Assembly: GCF_014201315.1 (NCBI RefSeq)
Contig: NZ_JACHDY010000005.1
Coordinates: forward strand, 124,001-188,000
DNA from: Edaphobacter lichenicola
GTDB lineage: Bacteria > Acidobacteriota > Terriglobia > Terriglobales > Acidobacteriaceae
Direction of reading: 5' to 3'
DNA: 64,000 bases
Both the position numbers and the translations under genes were made by a program. Positions 35,780 through 44,577 of this stretch are shown piece after piece; the first letter of the stretch is position 1; the number at the start of each line of letters is the position of its first letter. The notes under the pieces were generated by a model, which saw only the letters and a list, made by a program, of their open reading frames with translations, made no database searches and was not told the origin of the DNA.

Positions 35780-37363
35780 CTACAAAATATAACGCGAAAG
35801 ATCCTGGTCCTTCACAATCGAAGCCACCTGCTGCCGCACATACTCCGGATCGACCACGATGACCTTCTCCACGCCCGTGGCAGTCTGCCGCTCGATCACC
35901 GGCAGCGGCGGCGAGGGCATCTGCGGCTCCGACGTAAGCGACGCAGAAACAGGCACTTCGCCCACCACGCCCTCCTCCGTAATCTCCGCCCGCGGACTCT
36001 TGAACAGATCCGGCGCCTGGAAGCTGATCTCATCGAGCACACGCTCCAGAATAGTGTGCAGCCTCCGAGCCCCAATGTTTTCAGTGGTTTCGTTCACCCT
36101 GAAAGCAAACTGCGCCATCTCCGCAATCGCCTCCTTCGTAAACTCCAGCTTCAACCCCTCCGTCTCCAATAGCGCCGTAGACTGCTTCACCAGCGAAGAC
36201 TTCGGCTCCGTCAAGATGCGAATAAAGTCGTTCACCGTCAACGAGTTAAGCTCCACGCGAATCGGAAAACGCCCCTGCAGCTCAGGAATCAGATCGCTCG
36301 GCTTCGACACATGAAACGCGCCCGCAGCAATAAACAAGATGTGATCAGTCGAGACCATCCCATACTTCGTGCTAACCGTAGTCCCTTCAACGATCGGCAG
36401 AATATCCCGCTGCACGCCTTCTCGCGAAACATCCGGCCCATGCCCGCCTTCGCGCCCCGCAATCTTGTCGATCTCATCCAGAAACACAATCCCCGAATCC
36501 TCCACCCGCTCCACCGCAAGCCGATTCACCTGATCCATATCGATCAGCCTGCTTTCCTCCTCCTGCACCAGGTAGTCGAAGGCCTCTGCCACCTTCATCT
36601 TGCGCTTCTTCGTGCGCTGTCCAAACAGCCCCGGCAGCATGTCCTTCAGGTTGATATCCATCTCCTCGGAGCCCTGATTAGAGATCACCTCAAAGCTGGG
36701 CTGGTTGCGGTCGCGCACATCCAGCTCCACCGTACGCTCATCCAGCTTGCCCTCGCGAAACTGTTGCCGCAGCTTCTCTCTCGTCCGGTGCTCACGATCC
36801 CCCGGCTTCTCCTCGGAGTCATCCGCCGCCCCAGCCACAGGAAGCTGAATCACATTGCTTCCAGGCTCATGCGTGGCCGCAGCGGCAGTCGCAGCCGTTG
36901 GCGTCGGAGGCAGCAGCAGATCGATCAGACGATCCTCCGCCGCAAGCTCCGCCTTATCCTCCACCTCTTCCATCTTCTCTTCGCGAACCATATCGATCGC
37001 GATCTCCACCAGGTCGCGCACAATCGACTCCACATCGCGCCCAACATAGCCGACCTCGGTAAACTTCGAGGCTTCCACCTTCAGAAACGGCGAGTTCGTC
37101 AGCTTCGCCAACCTTCGCGCAATCTCCGTCTTCCCCACGCCGGTCGGCCCGATCATGATGATGTTCTTCGGCATGATCTCATCGGCCAGCTCCGGGGGGA
37201 GCTTCTGCCTGCGCATGCGATTACGCAACGCAATCGCCACCGCCCGCTTGGCCGCATGCTGTCCTACCACGTACTTATCCAGCTCTGTGACGATCTCGCG
37301 CGGCGTCATCTCATCGAGTGCGAGCGCCTGATCTTCAGCGGCTCCAGGTAGAAAAATTGCCAT
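35780..37363 (-). CDS. hslU: ATP-dependent protease ATPase subunit HslU (ClpY)
   Basis: AAA+ unfoldase that feeds substrates to HslV in the cytoplasm. Walker A is 'GPTGVGKT' (72-79), Walker B '[10 protein letters not shown]', and the protein ends in 'LSRYIL', the tail that docks into HslV to activate it. The I-domain lies at about 110-260. At 527 residues it is some 80 longer than the E. coli protein: the I-domain has an Ala/Thr-rich stretch ('[19 protein letters not shown]') and there is an additional 40-residue insertion near the C-terminus ('[20 protein letters not shown]...'). Downstream of hslV by 63 bp in the same leftward operon. Confidence 0.96.
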   Translation of the reverse strand: MAIFLPGAAEDQALALDEMTPREIVTELDKYVVGQHAAKRAVAIALRNRMRRQKLPPELADEIMPKNIIMIGPTGVGKTEIARRLAKLTNSPFLKVEASKFTEVGYVGRDVESIVRDLVEIAIDMVREEKMEEVEDKAELAAEDRLIDLLLPPTPTAATAAAATHEPGSNVIQLPVAGAADDSEEKPGDREHRTREKLRQQFREGKLDERTVELDVRDRNQPSFEVISNQGSEEMDINLKDMLPGLFGQRTKKRKMKVAEAFDYLVQEEESRLIDMDQVNRLAVERVEDSGIVFLDEIDKIAGREGGHGPDVSREGVQRDILPIVEGTTVSTKYGMVSTDHILFIAAGAFHVSKPSDLIPELQGRFPIRVELNSLTVNDFIRILTEPKSSLVKQSTALLETEGLKLEFTKEAIAEMAQFAFRVNETTENIGARRLHTILERVLDEISFQAPDLFKSPRAEITEEGVVGEVPVSASLTSEPQMPSPPLPVIERQTATGVEKVIVVDPEYVRQQVASIVKDQDLSRYIL

Positions 37364-37426
37364 AGTGCTGTACTCCTTGTCGCATCTCTCGGCGACGAAT
37401 CTTTAAACTTCTACGAACTGTCGAGG

Positions 37427-38098
37427 CTACTGGTTCTCTGCCGTCTCGGACTTCAGCTCTTCCACCGTCATCTGGTCATTCGTGTAGATGCAGATCTGTC
37501 CAGCAATCTTTAGACTCTTCACGGCAATCTCTCGGGCGCTTAAATCCGTGTTCTCCATCAAAGCCCGCGCGCTGGCCAACGCAAAGCTGCCGCCGCTGCC
37601 GATGGTCGCGATTCCCTCATCCGGATCGATCACATCGCCGGTCCCCGACAGCAGAAACGTATGCTTCGAATCCGCCACAATCAACAGCGCTTCAAGCTGC
37701 CGCAGCATCTTGTCCGTGCGCCAGTCCTTGGCCAACTCCACCGCCGCGCGCCCCAGGTTGCCTGCATACTGCTCAAGCTTCGTCTCAAACCGGGCAAACA
37801 GCGAGAACGCATCGGCAGTCGATCCCGCAAATCCCGCCAGAACCTTGTCCTGGTACAGACGCCGGATCTTCTTCGCCGACCCCTTCATAATCGTCGCGCC
37901 AAGCGACACCTGCCCATCGGCAGCCATCACCACGGAGTCGCCGCGGCGCACACAGATGACGGTCGTCGAGCGAATCCGCCGCCCGTCGCCCAGATCCAGC
38001 GGGTGAGCAACGCCCAGCGGGTGAGCAATGCCCAGCGGAAGAGTGGAGATTTTAGCGGGAACGGACGACTTGGAGATAGAGGAAGAAGGCGGCTTCAT
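37427..38098 (-). CDS. hslV: HslV peptidase with an unusually long propeptide
   Basis: Proteolytic chamber of HslVU. The mature enzyme should start at Thr45 ('[23 protein letters not shown]'), preceded by a 44-residue leader; in most bacteria only Met or a few residues precede the catalytic Thr. '[18 protein letters not shown]' is the usual C-terminal helix region. ATG 38098 has AAGG at 7 nt; TTG 38104 is also in frame and no ATG exists between 38098 and Thr45, so the leader seems genuinely coded. It contains an 18-bp tandem duplication (37997-38038) giving AHPLG(I/V)-type repeats. Self-cleavage at S44-T45 is inferred. First gene of the hslV-hslU pair. Confidence 0.93.
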   Translation of the reverse strand: MKPPSSSISKSSVPAKISTLPLGIAHPLGVAHPLDLGDGRRIRSTTVICVRRGDSVVMAADGQVSLGATIMKGSAKKIRRLYQDKVLAGFAGSTADAFSLFARFETKLEQYAGNLGRAAVELAKDWRTDKMLRQLEALLIVADSKHTFLLSGTGDVIDPDEGIATIGSGGSFALASARALMENTDLSAREIAVKSLKIAGQICIYTNDQMTVEELKSETAENQ

Positions 38099-38210
38099 GG
38101 GCAACCTTCAGTATATCGTCAATCCTCCGTTCCTCTACCCTCGACTCCGGCGCATCGCACATCCTCAACCAGGTCGACCACAGATCGATGCCAAGTCCCA
38201 ACCGCAGCGA

Positions 38211-39806
38211 TTATCTGCGGCAGGCCGCGTTCCCCGCATTCGGAAACGCCAGAAACGTGATGCTCGCCGGAGCAAGGCGAACCGTCCCTGCAGCCTGCGC
38301 CTCTCCTTCAAGCGAAGGAAGATCCCCGTCGGAGTTCACCTGCAACTCCACCCCATTCAACTCGACTTTGTTGTCCATCAGGTCTTTCGCCGTCAACGTG
38401 TAACGCTTCGACTTCGCAGGCGCCTTAAGCTCCTGAGGCGTCGTACGATCGGCATTGATTGCCAGCAACGCCACTCCTCCAGGCTGATTTCGCAGGCAGT
38501 GCGCGTACAAATGCAGATTCGGCGAAGGCGAAGCACCCGCATCGAGCACCGTCGTCCCCATCGTCTTCCGCCACAACAAAGCAGACCAGTAGTTCGGCCT
38601 CGGCAGCAGCGTGGCCTCATCCACAAGCGCATAATCGCTCGCTGCAAGCGTGTTGTGCATCACCACCTGCACACCCCGCTTCGCCAAAGTTCCAAGTTGA
38701 TTCAGGTAACGGAAGCTGTCGATAAAGTCCGAAGCCCACGGATTGCCGCCACACGCCGTCTCCCCTGTCTCGGTCAGCCAAAGCGGTGCGCCCGGAGCAA
38801 AGCGATCGCGCAGCTTCGCATAAAAATCCTCATCCCGATTCGTTCGCGACAGCCAATCATCCGTCAGCGCAGCCTCCGGCGTCGTCTGCATCGCCGCGCC
38901 CATCATCTTGCATCGTTGCGAGACGCCCCCGTAGAAGTGATACGAGAATGCATCCACACCAGGCCCGGACGCCGCCATCATGTCCTCAGTCTTGATCATG
39001 GAATTCGGCGGCAGGCCCACCGCAAGCCCTATCTCTCCCACCGACCCGGGGCCGAGAATCACCATCTCCGGCGCGGCCTCTTTCACAAAGCCGCGAAACA
39101 CCTTGAAGTCTCTTCCATACGCCGCCGCGTCATAGCCCTTCGGCGCGCCTCCCATCCCGGCAAACGTCGGCTCGTTGAACATCTCGGCCGCGGCAATACT
39201 TCCGCCGACCGCCTTCGTATACGCGAGCACCTTCTTCGCCTCCACCGGAGTCCACACGCCCTCGGCATCGCGCACCCCAGGGCTTATCGCGAAAGATGTC
39301 ACGATCTCCGCATCCACAGCCTTCGAAAAATCGATGACACCCTTCCACTCCGGCCGCGTCAGCACGGCGTTGAAACCTGTTGGTGGAGTCGCCGGTGCGG
39401 GCTCGTCCGAATCATGGAAGTAAGTCGTGTTCTCCCACGTCCCGCTGACCCTTACGTAAGAAGGCGCCAGCCCTGCCGCAAGCTTGCGCAGCCGCGGGTT
39501 TGCCAGGTTGATCGGCTCGCGGTACCGAAACGCGGAAGGGTCCATCCCCGCAGGCGCAGAGTTCTTCGCACTAGCCGGCACATCCTGCTCGGCGCTGCCT
39601 TGTTTCTTGTAAGGAGCCCAGAAACGCCCGCCAGTCACCTCAACCATCTCGATGTTGAACGATTGAAAGCGCTCCCCCACCGTGCCGACCTTCGGCATCT
39701 TCGCAGGGGTAATTGCAGCAGGTGTTTGAGCTGTGAGAGTCAGCGGCCAGGCGGGTGCGGTCAACGCAAGCCCCAGCAGGGATCTAAACCATGTCTTTCC
39801 ATTCAT
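38211..39806 (-). CDS. GH79-like exported glycoside hydrolase (heparanase / beta-glucuronidase group)
   Basis: Clan GH-A retaining hydrolase resembling heparanase-like GH79 enzymes that cleave glucuronides. The acid/base is predicted at E212 ('AAEMFNEPTF', the NEP signature) and the nucleophile at E346 ('PLWLTETGETACGG'). A signal peptide ends near 'TLTAQ' and a C-terminal beta-sandwich ('YTLTAKDLMDNKVELNGVELQVN', then 'APASITFLAFP') matches the family. Three in-frame starts (39815 GTG, 39812 ATG, 39806 ATG); 39806 has GGAG at 8 nt and is used. Located upstream of hslV by 112 bp, same direction, but functional linkage is unlikely. Confidence 0.82.
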   Translation of the reverse strand: MNGKTWFRSLLGLALTAPAWPLTLTAQTPAAITPAKMPKVGTVGERFQSFNIEMVEVTGGRFWAPYKKQGSAEQDVPASAKNSAPAGMDPSAFRYREPINLANPRLRKLAAGLAPSYVRVSGTWENTTYFHDSDEPAPATPPTGFNAVLTRPEWKGVIDFSKAVDAEIVTSFAISPGVRDAEGVWTPVEAKKVLAYTKAVGGSIAAAEMFNEPTFAGMGGAPKGYDAAAYGRDFKVFRGFVKEAAPEMVILGPGSVGEIGLAVGLPPNSMIKTEDMMAASGPGVDAFSYHFYGGVSQRCKMMGAAMQTTPEAALTDDWLSRTNRDEDFYAKLRDRFAPGAPLWLTETGETACGGNPWASDFIDSFRYLNQLGTLAKRGVQVVMHNTLAASDYALVDEATLLPRPNYWSALLWRKTMGTTVLDAGASPSPNLHLYAHCLRNQPGGVALLAINADRTTPQELKAPAKSKRYTLTAKDLMDNKVELNGVELQVNSDGDLPSLEGEAQAAGTVRLAPASITFLAFPNAGNAACRR

Positions 39807-39998
39807 CTTCATCACTCCGGGGGCACTCGCGCCATTTAGTTTGAACTTCGCCGGAATTCTACTCCCAACGGATAAGAATGGGGAAATCTCTATTTAAATT
39901 TCTTTTTTGAGCACCTGATCGTCGTTGCAATCCCCCAAAAGAACGTTACTGACATAGCACCTTCCCCCTCCCGATCCCTCCGTGATGGGCTATGCTTT

Positions 39999-40523
39999 TT
40001 GGCAGAGACTGTGTTTTCGCTGATTCCAACTCACCTGCTGCCTGCCCTCCGTTCGCCGCGAGTCCTCATCGCCATGGGAGCAACGACCGCGACAGCAATC
40101 GGCGTCGTCACCTACGTCCTCACGCGCAAAAAACCCTCCGCCGAAGAGCTGGAGCGCGAACGCCGCGATCTTCTTGCCCGCATCGGACGCATCACCGACG
40201 GAACCATCATGGACACCATGATCGCGGAGGTCCGCAGCCCCGCGCTCGACCTCGCAGACGATCCTCAGCCCATTCCCCACGGCCCGCTAACACCAGAGAT
40301 GATCGTCTACGTCTACCGCATCGCCGGCGTAACCTACGAGTGCGCGCAGGACGTCACCATGCTCGCCGACCTGGTCCACGGCGTTCGCACCGACCTCCCC
40401 ATCCAGGTCCGCTACGCCCCGCAAAATCCAGCCAACAGCATCATCGTAGCCGAGACCTGGAGCGGCCTCCGGCTCGACCCAACGAACTTCCAACAGACAG
40501 AACCTCCGGACGAAACCATTTAG
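39999..40523 (+). CDS. Small single-pass membrane protein of unknown function
   Basis: Not recognised. One transmembrane segment, 'VLIAMGATTATAIGVVTYVLTRKK' (about 23-45), is followed by a charged helix 'SAEELERERRDLLARIGRI' and a soluble C-terminal domain with 'VYVYRIAGVTYECAQDVTML' and 'IQVRYAPQNPANSIIVAETWSGLRL'. The latter segment looks like a DUF3592-type beta domain, but this is weak. Start uncertain: TTG 39999 opens the frame, GTG 40011 is equally possible. Codon usage is consistent with a real gene. Palindromic repeat E follows 68 bp after the stop. Confidence 0.62.
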   Translation: MAETVFSLIPTHLLPALRSPRVLIAMGATTATAIGVVTYVLTRKKPSAEELERERRDLLARIGRITDGTIMDTMIAEVRSPALDLADDPQPIPHGPLTPEMIVYVYRIAGVTYECAQDVTMLADLVHGVRTDLPIQVRYAPQNPANSIIVAETWSGLRLDPTNFQQTEPPDETI

Positions 40524-40591
40524 GTGCAGAGCCATCCTCCTGGCAGATGCGTGCTCCATAAGGAGCCACCCTAAAGACCGTTGAGAAACTG

Positions 40592-40635
40592 TCCTGCCGG
40601 ACGGGCCCTCCGCGCAGGAGGCCCGTCCGGCAGGA
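40592..40635. repeat. Palindromic repeat, copy E (minimal 44-bp hairpin)
   Basis: Only the outermost arms remain: TCCTGCCGGACGGGCC and GGCCCGTCCGGCAGGA brought together around CTCCGCGCAGGA. It looks like a large internal deletion of the full element and shows that the outer 16-bp arms are the conserved boundary. It lies between codirectional genes, 68 bp after one stop and 96 bp before the CDF start. Confidence 0.9.
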
Positions 40636-40731
40636 CCCACTCTTTAGATATCCGTTCTGGCACCAGCATTCTCCCTCTCTATCAGGGATCTTCATTGAAC
40701 CCTGCTCCCGGGAGAGACTACACTTGTAGAT

Positions 40732-41685
40732 ATGCACATGGTCGCCACTCCGAACAGCAAGATGCAGCGAGTCTTGCAGCTGTCCATGGTGCTCACCCTG
40801 GCCTATGTCGGAGCGACCTTCTACTTCGGTCTGCGGGCACACTCCCTGGCCCTCATCTCCGAGGCCGGGCACAACGTCAGCGACCTGCTCGCCATTGTGC
40901 TGTCCTTCGTAGCCGTTTATTTTCAGGCACGTCCCGCAACCGATCAGAAGACCTTCGGATACCAGCGTGCCGGTGTCCTCGCCGCGTTCGTCAACGCCGC
41001 AACCCTCGTCGTGCTCTCTTTATGGATCGCCTTTGCCGCCATCCACCGTTTCAGCGCACCCGTCGAAGTGCAGCCTAAGCTGATGATGTACGTCGCCGCC
41101 GCCGGTGTGCTGATGAACGGCACCATCGCGACCCTGCTCTGGAAGTTCTCCGGCGACGTCAACATCCGCAGCGTCTTCCTGCACATGCTCGGCGACACGC
41201 TCTCCACCGCCGCGGTCATCGCAGGCGGCGCTGCCATCTTCTTCACCCACATGTCGTGGATCGACCCGGTGCTCTCCATCCTCATCGCCGGCATGATCCT
41301 CTATAGTTCCATCGGAATCATTCGCGAGACGCTGAATATTCTGCTGGAAGGCACTCCGCGCAACCTTGAACTCGGCGAGATCCGTCAGGCCATGGCTTCG
41401 GTAGGCGGCGTCCTCAACGTTCACGACCTCCATGTCTGGAGCCTCGGCTCACAGTCCCACGCGCTTGCCAGTCACGTCACCATCGCCGAGATGCCCATGT
41501 CCGAGTGCAGCAGCATCCTCGCGGACATCAAGTGCGCTCTGCGCGACCGCTTTCACATCACCCACACCACGATCCAGTTTGAAATCACCGGCTGCGAGAC
41601 CACCTATGGCTGCGCTGCGCCTCCAGAGTTTGAGGCAATCGGCGCCCATAGCCACGGGCATGACCATCACGGCCACGCTCACTAG
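40732..41685 (+). CDS. CDF-family divalent metal efflux transporter (CzcD/ZitB-like)
   Basis: Proton-coupled exporter of Zn2+, Co2+ or Cd2+ in the inner membrane. Six transmembrane helices with the two metal-site HxxxD motifs: H47/D51 ('LISEAGHNVSDLLA') and H151/D155 ('FLHMLGDTLSTAA'). The first site is His rather than Asp, the pattern usually linked to zinc selectivity. A cytoplasmic domain follows ('LNVHDLHVWSLGSQSHALASHVTI') and the tail is His-rich ('HSHGHDHHGHAH'), another zinc-type trait. Start ATG 40732 or 40738. The stop TAG is immediately followed by palindromic repeat F. Confidence 0.94.
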   Translation: MHMVATPNSKMQRVLQLSMVLTLAYVGATFYFGLRAHSLALISEAGHNVSDLLAIVLSFVAVYFQARPATDQKTFGYQRAGVLAAFVNAATLVVLSLWIAFAAIHRFSAPVEVQPKLMMYVAAAGVLMNGTIATLLWKFSGDVNIRSVFLHMLGDTLSTAAVIAGGAAIFFTHMSWIDPVLSILIAGMILYSSIGIIRETLNILLEGTPRNLELGEIRQAMASVGGVLNVHDLHVWSLGSQSHALASHVTIAEMPMSECSSILADIKCALRDRFHITHTTIQFEITGCETTYGCAAPPEFEAIGAHSHGHDHHGHAH

Positions 41686-41888
41686 TCCTGCCGGACGGGC
41701 CCGCTGCGCGCGGGGCGGTCACTTCGTGACGGGTATACCCTGTTGTGCCGAATGAAGATTACTGTTCCTCCCGTTGGTCGGAGGGAAGATGATTCCGACC
41801 AACGGGAGGACCCATGCCGATAACCCGCCGAGAAGGTATACGCCCCACGAAGTGGGCGCCCTCCGCGTAGGAGGCCCGTCCGGCAGGA
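41686..41888. repeat. Palindromic repeat, copy F (203 bp)
   Basis: Full copy with highly symmetric arms: TCCTGCCGGACGGGCC / GGCCCGTCCGGCAGGA-type boundaries, inner CCTCCCGTTGGTCGGA (from about 41766) against TCCGACCAACGGGAGG, and GTATAC on both shoulders. It begins on the base after the CDF stop codon and ends 9 bp past the stop of the convergent osmC-like gene, filling the whole intergenic space. Confidence 0.94.
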
Positions 41889-41897
41889 CACCAATCT

Positions 41898-42320
41898 CTA
41901 AACCAGCGTAGCGTCGACAGTAATCGTCGCGGCCTTCAACACCTTCGACACCGGGCAGCCGATCTCCGCATTGTGCACCAGCTCATCGAACTTAGCCTTA
42001 TCAATGCCAGGAATCTTCCCCTTCGTGGTCAGGTGAATCTTGGTGATTGTAGGCGACCCATGAACATCGAGCGTCAGCGTCGCTGTCGTTTCAATGGTGT
42101 CGGGAGTAAAGCCTGCCTCAGTAAGCTGGCCGCTCAGAGCCATCGTGAAGCAGCCCGCATGTGCCGCCGCGATCAACTCCTCAGGGTTAGTCCCAACACC
42201 ATCAGCAAAACGAGTCTTGAAGCTGTACTGCGTGTTCTTCAACGTGCCGCTCTGTGTGGAAATGGTGCCGGTGCCGTCCATAATCTTGCCATGCCATACT
42301 GCGCTGCCAGTGCGATCCAT
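41898..42320 (-). CDS. OsmC-family peroxiredoxin
   Basis: Thiol peroxidase that reduces organic hydroperoxides, in the cytoplasm. The catalytic cysteines are C57 ('AAAHAGCFTMALS') and C122 ('EIGCPVSKVL'), with the conserved 'GTNPEELI' loop at 43-50, all as in OsmC proper rather than Ohr. The 140-residue length is normal. ATG 42320 lies close to a GGAGAA motif upstream. Its promoter would face the small cysteine-rich gene, which is divergent by 108 bp. Convergent with the CDF gene across repeat F. Confidence 0.94.
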   Translation of the reverse strand: MDRTGSAVWHGKIMDGTGTISTQSGTLKNTQYSFKTRFADGVGTNPEELIAAAHAGCFTMALSGQLTEAGFTPDTIETTATLTLDVHGSPTITKIHLTTKGKIPGIDKAKFDELVHNAEIGCPVSKVLKAATITVDATLV

Positions 42321-42428
42321 CGTAGTTCTCCTTTTGTTTTCAACTGTTACGTGTCAACAGTACCTTCTTCGATGCGCGGCTTGAACCAAAGGACCTTGAA
42401 AAAATCTCTTTTGCGGTAGCATCTCGAA

Positions 42429-42605
42429 ATGCCGCCGATCTCAGCCTCCGAAGCCGCAGCCGGGCCGCCTCCACCCGCCTGCCCCATCGCCACCGAGCAC
42501 CACTCCCGTTTCTGCCCCACCTGCTCCTCGCGCCTCGAAGACAGTCGCTGCAAGCTCATCTGCCGAACCTGCGGCTACTTCCTAAGCTGCGCCGACTTCT
42601 ACTGA
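42429..42605 (+). CDS. Small cysteine-rich zinc-ribbon protein (58 aa)
   Basis: Short gene that is easily missed. Residues 27-58 read 'RFCPTCSSRLEDSRCKLICR' then 'TCGYFLSCADFY', with C29, C32, C41, C45, C48 and C54; two CxxC pairs suggest one zinc ribbon. Small proteins ending '...RCxYFLSCxDFY' occur in many bacteria and seem conserved, but their function is unknown to me. Residues 1-25 are Ala/Pro-rich and variable. ATG 42429; no clear ribosome-binding site. The frame terminates precisely after the conserved end, supporting it as real. Confidence 0.75.
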   Translation: MPPISASEAAAGPPPPACPIATEHHSRFCPTCSSRLEDSRCKLICRTCGYFLSCADFY

Positions 42606-42650
42606 ACCAGAGCCTGAACCCCGCAGAGCCCCTCAGGCCATACGCGCGCC

Positions 42651-44336
42651 CTACCTCCCCTGGCTAGCCTTCCGCGCCGCCTCGAACTCATCCTTCGCCT
42701 TCCACTGAATCATCGCCGGCGCGCTCAAAGCCTCCCACCCCAGCTCCATGCCAAAGCGGTCGAGCTTCGCATTCCCGCTGAAGTCCCAATCCTCATGGAA
42801 GTTGTCGCTGAAGTTGTGATAGTCATGCGCCGTGAACTCCTCATGCTGCTTGTGTCCCCACGCCGCGTCATGCCCTTCATAAAGATTCCCAGTCTCAATC
42901 GAGAACGCCGGAATCCCCACCCGCGACAAACTGAAGTGGTCCGAGCGATAGTAGCTCCCCGCTGAAGGCTTCGGGTCCGGCACAATCGCAAGATTAAACC
43001 TCTTCGCCGTAGCCTCCACCGTCGGGAAGAACGTAGTCCTCTGCGCCCCATTCACATTCGTCTCCAGCGGCACACCGATCGGCAGAATCATGTCGTAATT
43101 AATATCCAGCGCAATCTGCCCCGCAGGAACCGGCGGATGCTGCCCCAGATACTCCGACCCCAGCAGCCCCTGCTCCTCCGCCGTCACCGAAGCGAAGATC
43201 AGAGAGTGCGGCAGCTTCACCCCCGACTGCGCCCACGCCCGCGCCATCTCCAGCAGCATCCCGCAGCCCGTGCCATTGTCCGCCGCTCCGTTATAGATAT
43301 TGTCCCCAGCCATCCCCGGCACAAACCCCAGGTGATCGTAGTGCGCTGTATACATCACCGCCTGGTCTTTGCCCCCGGCATTGGCTCCGGGCAAAATCCC
43401 CACCACATTCGGCGACTGGAACGGCCGCACCGTGCTCTCCACATGCGCCTGCAACCGCACCGGCAACTCCACCGCCTTGAACCCGCGCTTGCCCGCCGCC
43501 ACAATCTCCGCATTCGCATCCAGCCCACTCGCCGCAAAGATCTTATTCGCCACATCCAGCTGAATCCAGCTAGCCGCCTCCAGCTGCGGATCCTTGTCAT
43601 CCCGCAGATAAGTCTTCTCGCTCGTATTCGAGTTCTTTACCACATCCCAGCCATAGCTCGCCAGATCCGTGCGATGAATAATCAGCGCCCCCACCGCACC
43701 CCTACGCGCCGCCTCTTCGAACTTGTAAGTCCACCGCCCGTAGTAAGTCAGCGCATCGCCACCAAAGAAGTTCGGATCATCCGATGGCGGATCACCCACG
43801 ATGCAAAGAATCACCTTCCCCTTCACATCCACGCCCGCATAGTCGTCCCACTGAAACTCCGGCGCAATCGCACCATAGCCAACAAACACAATCGGCGCAT
43901 CGATATCCACGCTAGGCGTTAGCATCCGATTGCTCACCGTATAGTCGTCCGCGTACGTCAGATCGATCGAATGCAGATCAATCGACATGCCCGCAGGCTT
44001 CTTCGGAATTAGCGACATCGTCGTCTTCTCCGGAATCACCTTCATCCCAACAAAATTAATCTGCTGCAGAAAAGTCCCGTTATCCCCACCCGGCTTCAAC
44101 CCATACAGCGCAAACTGCGTCGCAATATACTTCGCCGCAATCTCGCTCCCGCGCAGCCCAGGCCCGCGTCCCTCCAGTAGGTCGTCCGAAAGAAAGCGCA
44201 CCTGCGCGCGAATCTTCTCGCCGTCAATCGAGGCCTCCGCCGCCTTCACCGCAGGCGGAATCGACTGGGCGATCAGAGTTGTAGAGAAAGAAATAACGGA
44301 GGCTGCCACACAGATGCCCAAGCGAATCTTGATCAC
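42651..44336 (-). CDS. Exported M28-family zinc peptidase with PA domain
   Basis: Di-zinc aminopeptidase. Metal ligands appear in order as H in 'AVMYTAHYDHLGFVPG', D in 'NGAADNGTGCGMLLEMARA', E-E in 'SVTAEEQGLLGSEYLG', D in 'ALDINYDMIL' and H near the C-terminus. A PA-type insert lies before the catalytic domain ('DAPIVFVGYGAIAPEFQWDDYAGVDVKGKVILCIVGDPP'). GTG 44336 is chosen over 44393: AGGAG at 8-9 nt and a signal peptide ending 'LIAQS' follow directly from it. Probably periplasmic or secreted peptide breakdown, like the M1 enzyme at 17 kb. Confidence 0.9.
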   Translation of the reverse strand: MIKIRLGICVAASVISFSTTLIAQSIPPAVKAAEASIDGEKIRAQVRFLSDDLLEGRGPGLRGSEIAAKYIATQFALYGLKPGGDNGTFLQQINFVGMKVIPEKTTMSLIPKKPAGMSIDLHSIDLTYADDYTVSNRMLTPSVDIDAPIVFVGYGAIAPEFQWDDYAGVDVKGKVILCIVGDPPSDDPNFFGGDALTYYGRWTYKFEEAARRGAVGALIIHRTDLASYGWDVVKNSNTSEKTYLRDDKDPQLEAASWIQLDVANKIFAASGLDANAEIVAAGKRGFKAVELPVRLQAHVESTVRPFQSPNVVGILPGANAGGKDQAVMYTAHYDHLGFVPGMAGDNIYNGAADNGTGCGMLLEMARAWAQSGVKLPHSLIFASVTAEEQGLLGSEYLGQHPPVPAGQIALDINYDMILPIGVPLETNVNGAQRTTFFPTVEATAKRFNLAIVPDPKPSAGSYYRSDHFSLSRVGIPAFSIETGNLYEGHDAAWGHKQHEEFTAHDYHNFSDNFHEDWDFSGNAKLDRFGMELGWEALSAPAMIQWKAKDEFEAARKASQGR

Positions 44337-44461
44337 GTTCCTACTCCTGGCGTAAGACTTCACGAATCCGTCCAGTCTAATCGCATCTTCCACGATGAAG
44401 ATATCCAGCTCTGCTTCCTTGAGGCCGATGTTGAAGCCGTCGTTACCGTTGTCATCGAACC

Positions 44462-44526
44462 GTCATCCTGAGCGAAGTTGCTCACGGCATTTTTTGAGCA
44501 ACGCAATCGAAGGATCCCTGTATTTG
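44462..44526 (+). repeat. GTCATCCTGAGCG-type element, copy 3, with internal hairpin
   Basis: GTCATCCTGAGCGAAG, then a hairpin TTGCTC-(cacggcatttttt)-GAGCAA, then AATCGAAGGATCCCTGTATTTG. The ends match the short copies, and TGTATTTG is shared with copy 4. It lies between the M28 gene and the GH27 gene, in the same direction as GH27. Confidence 0.8.
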
Positions 44527-44577
44527 TCTTCGCGCCTCTGCCCCTGAGACAGCAGCTAGCCTCGCTCCTACTTTGAT

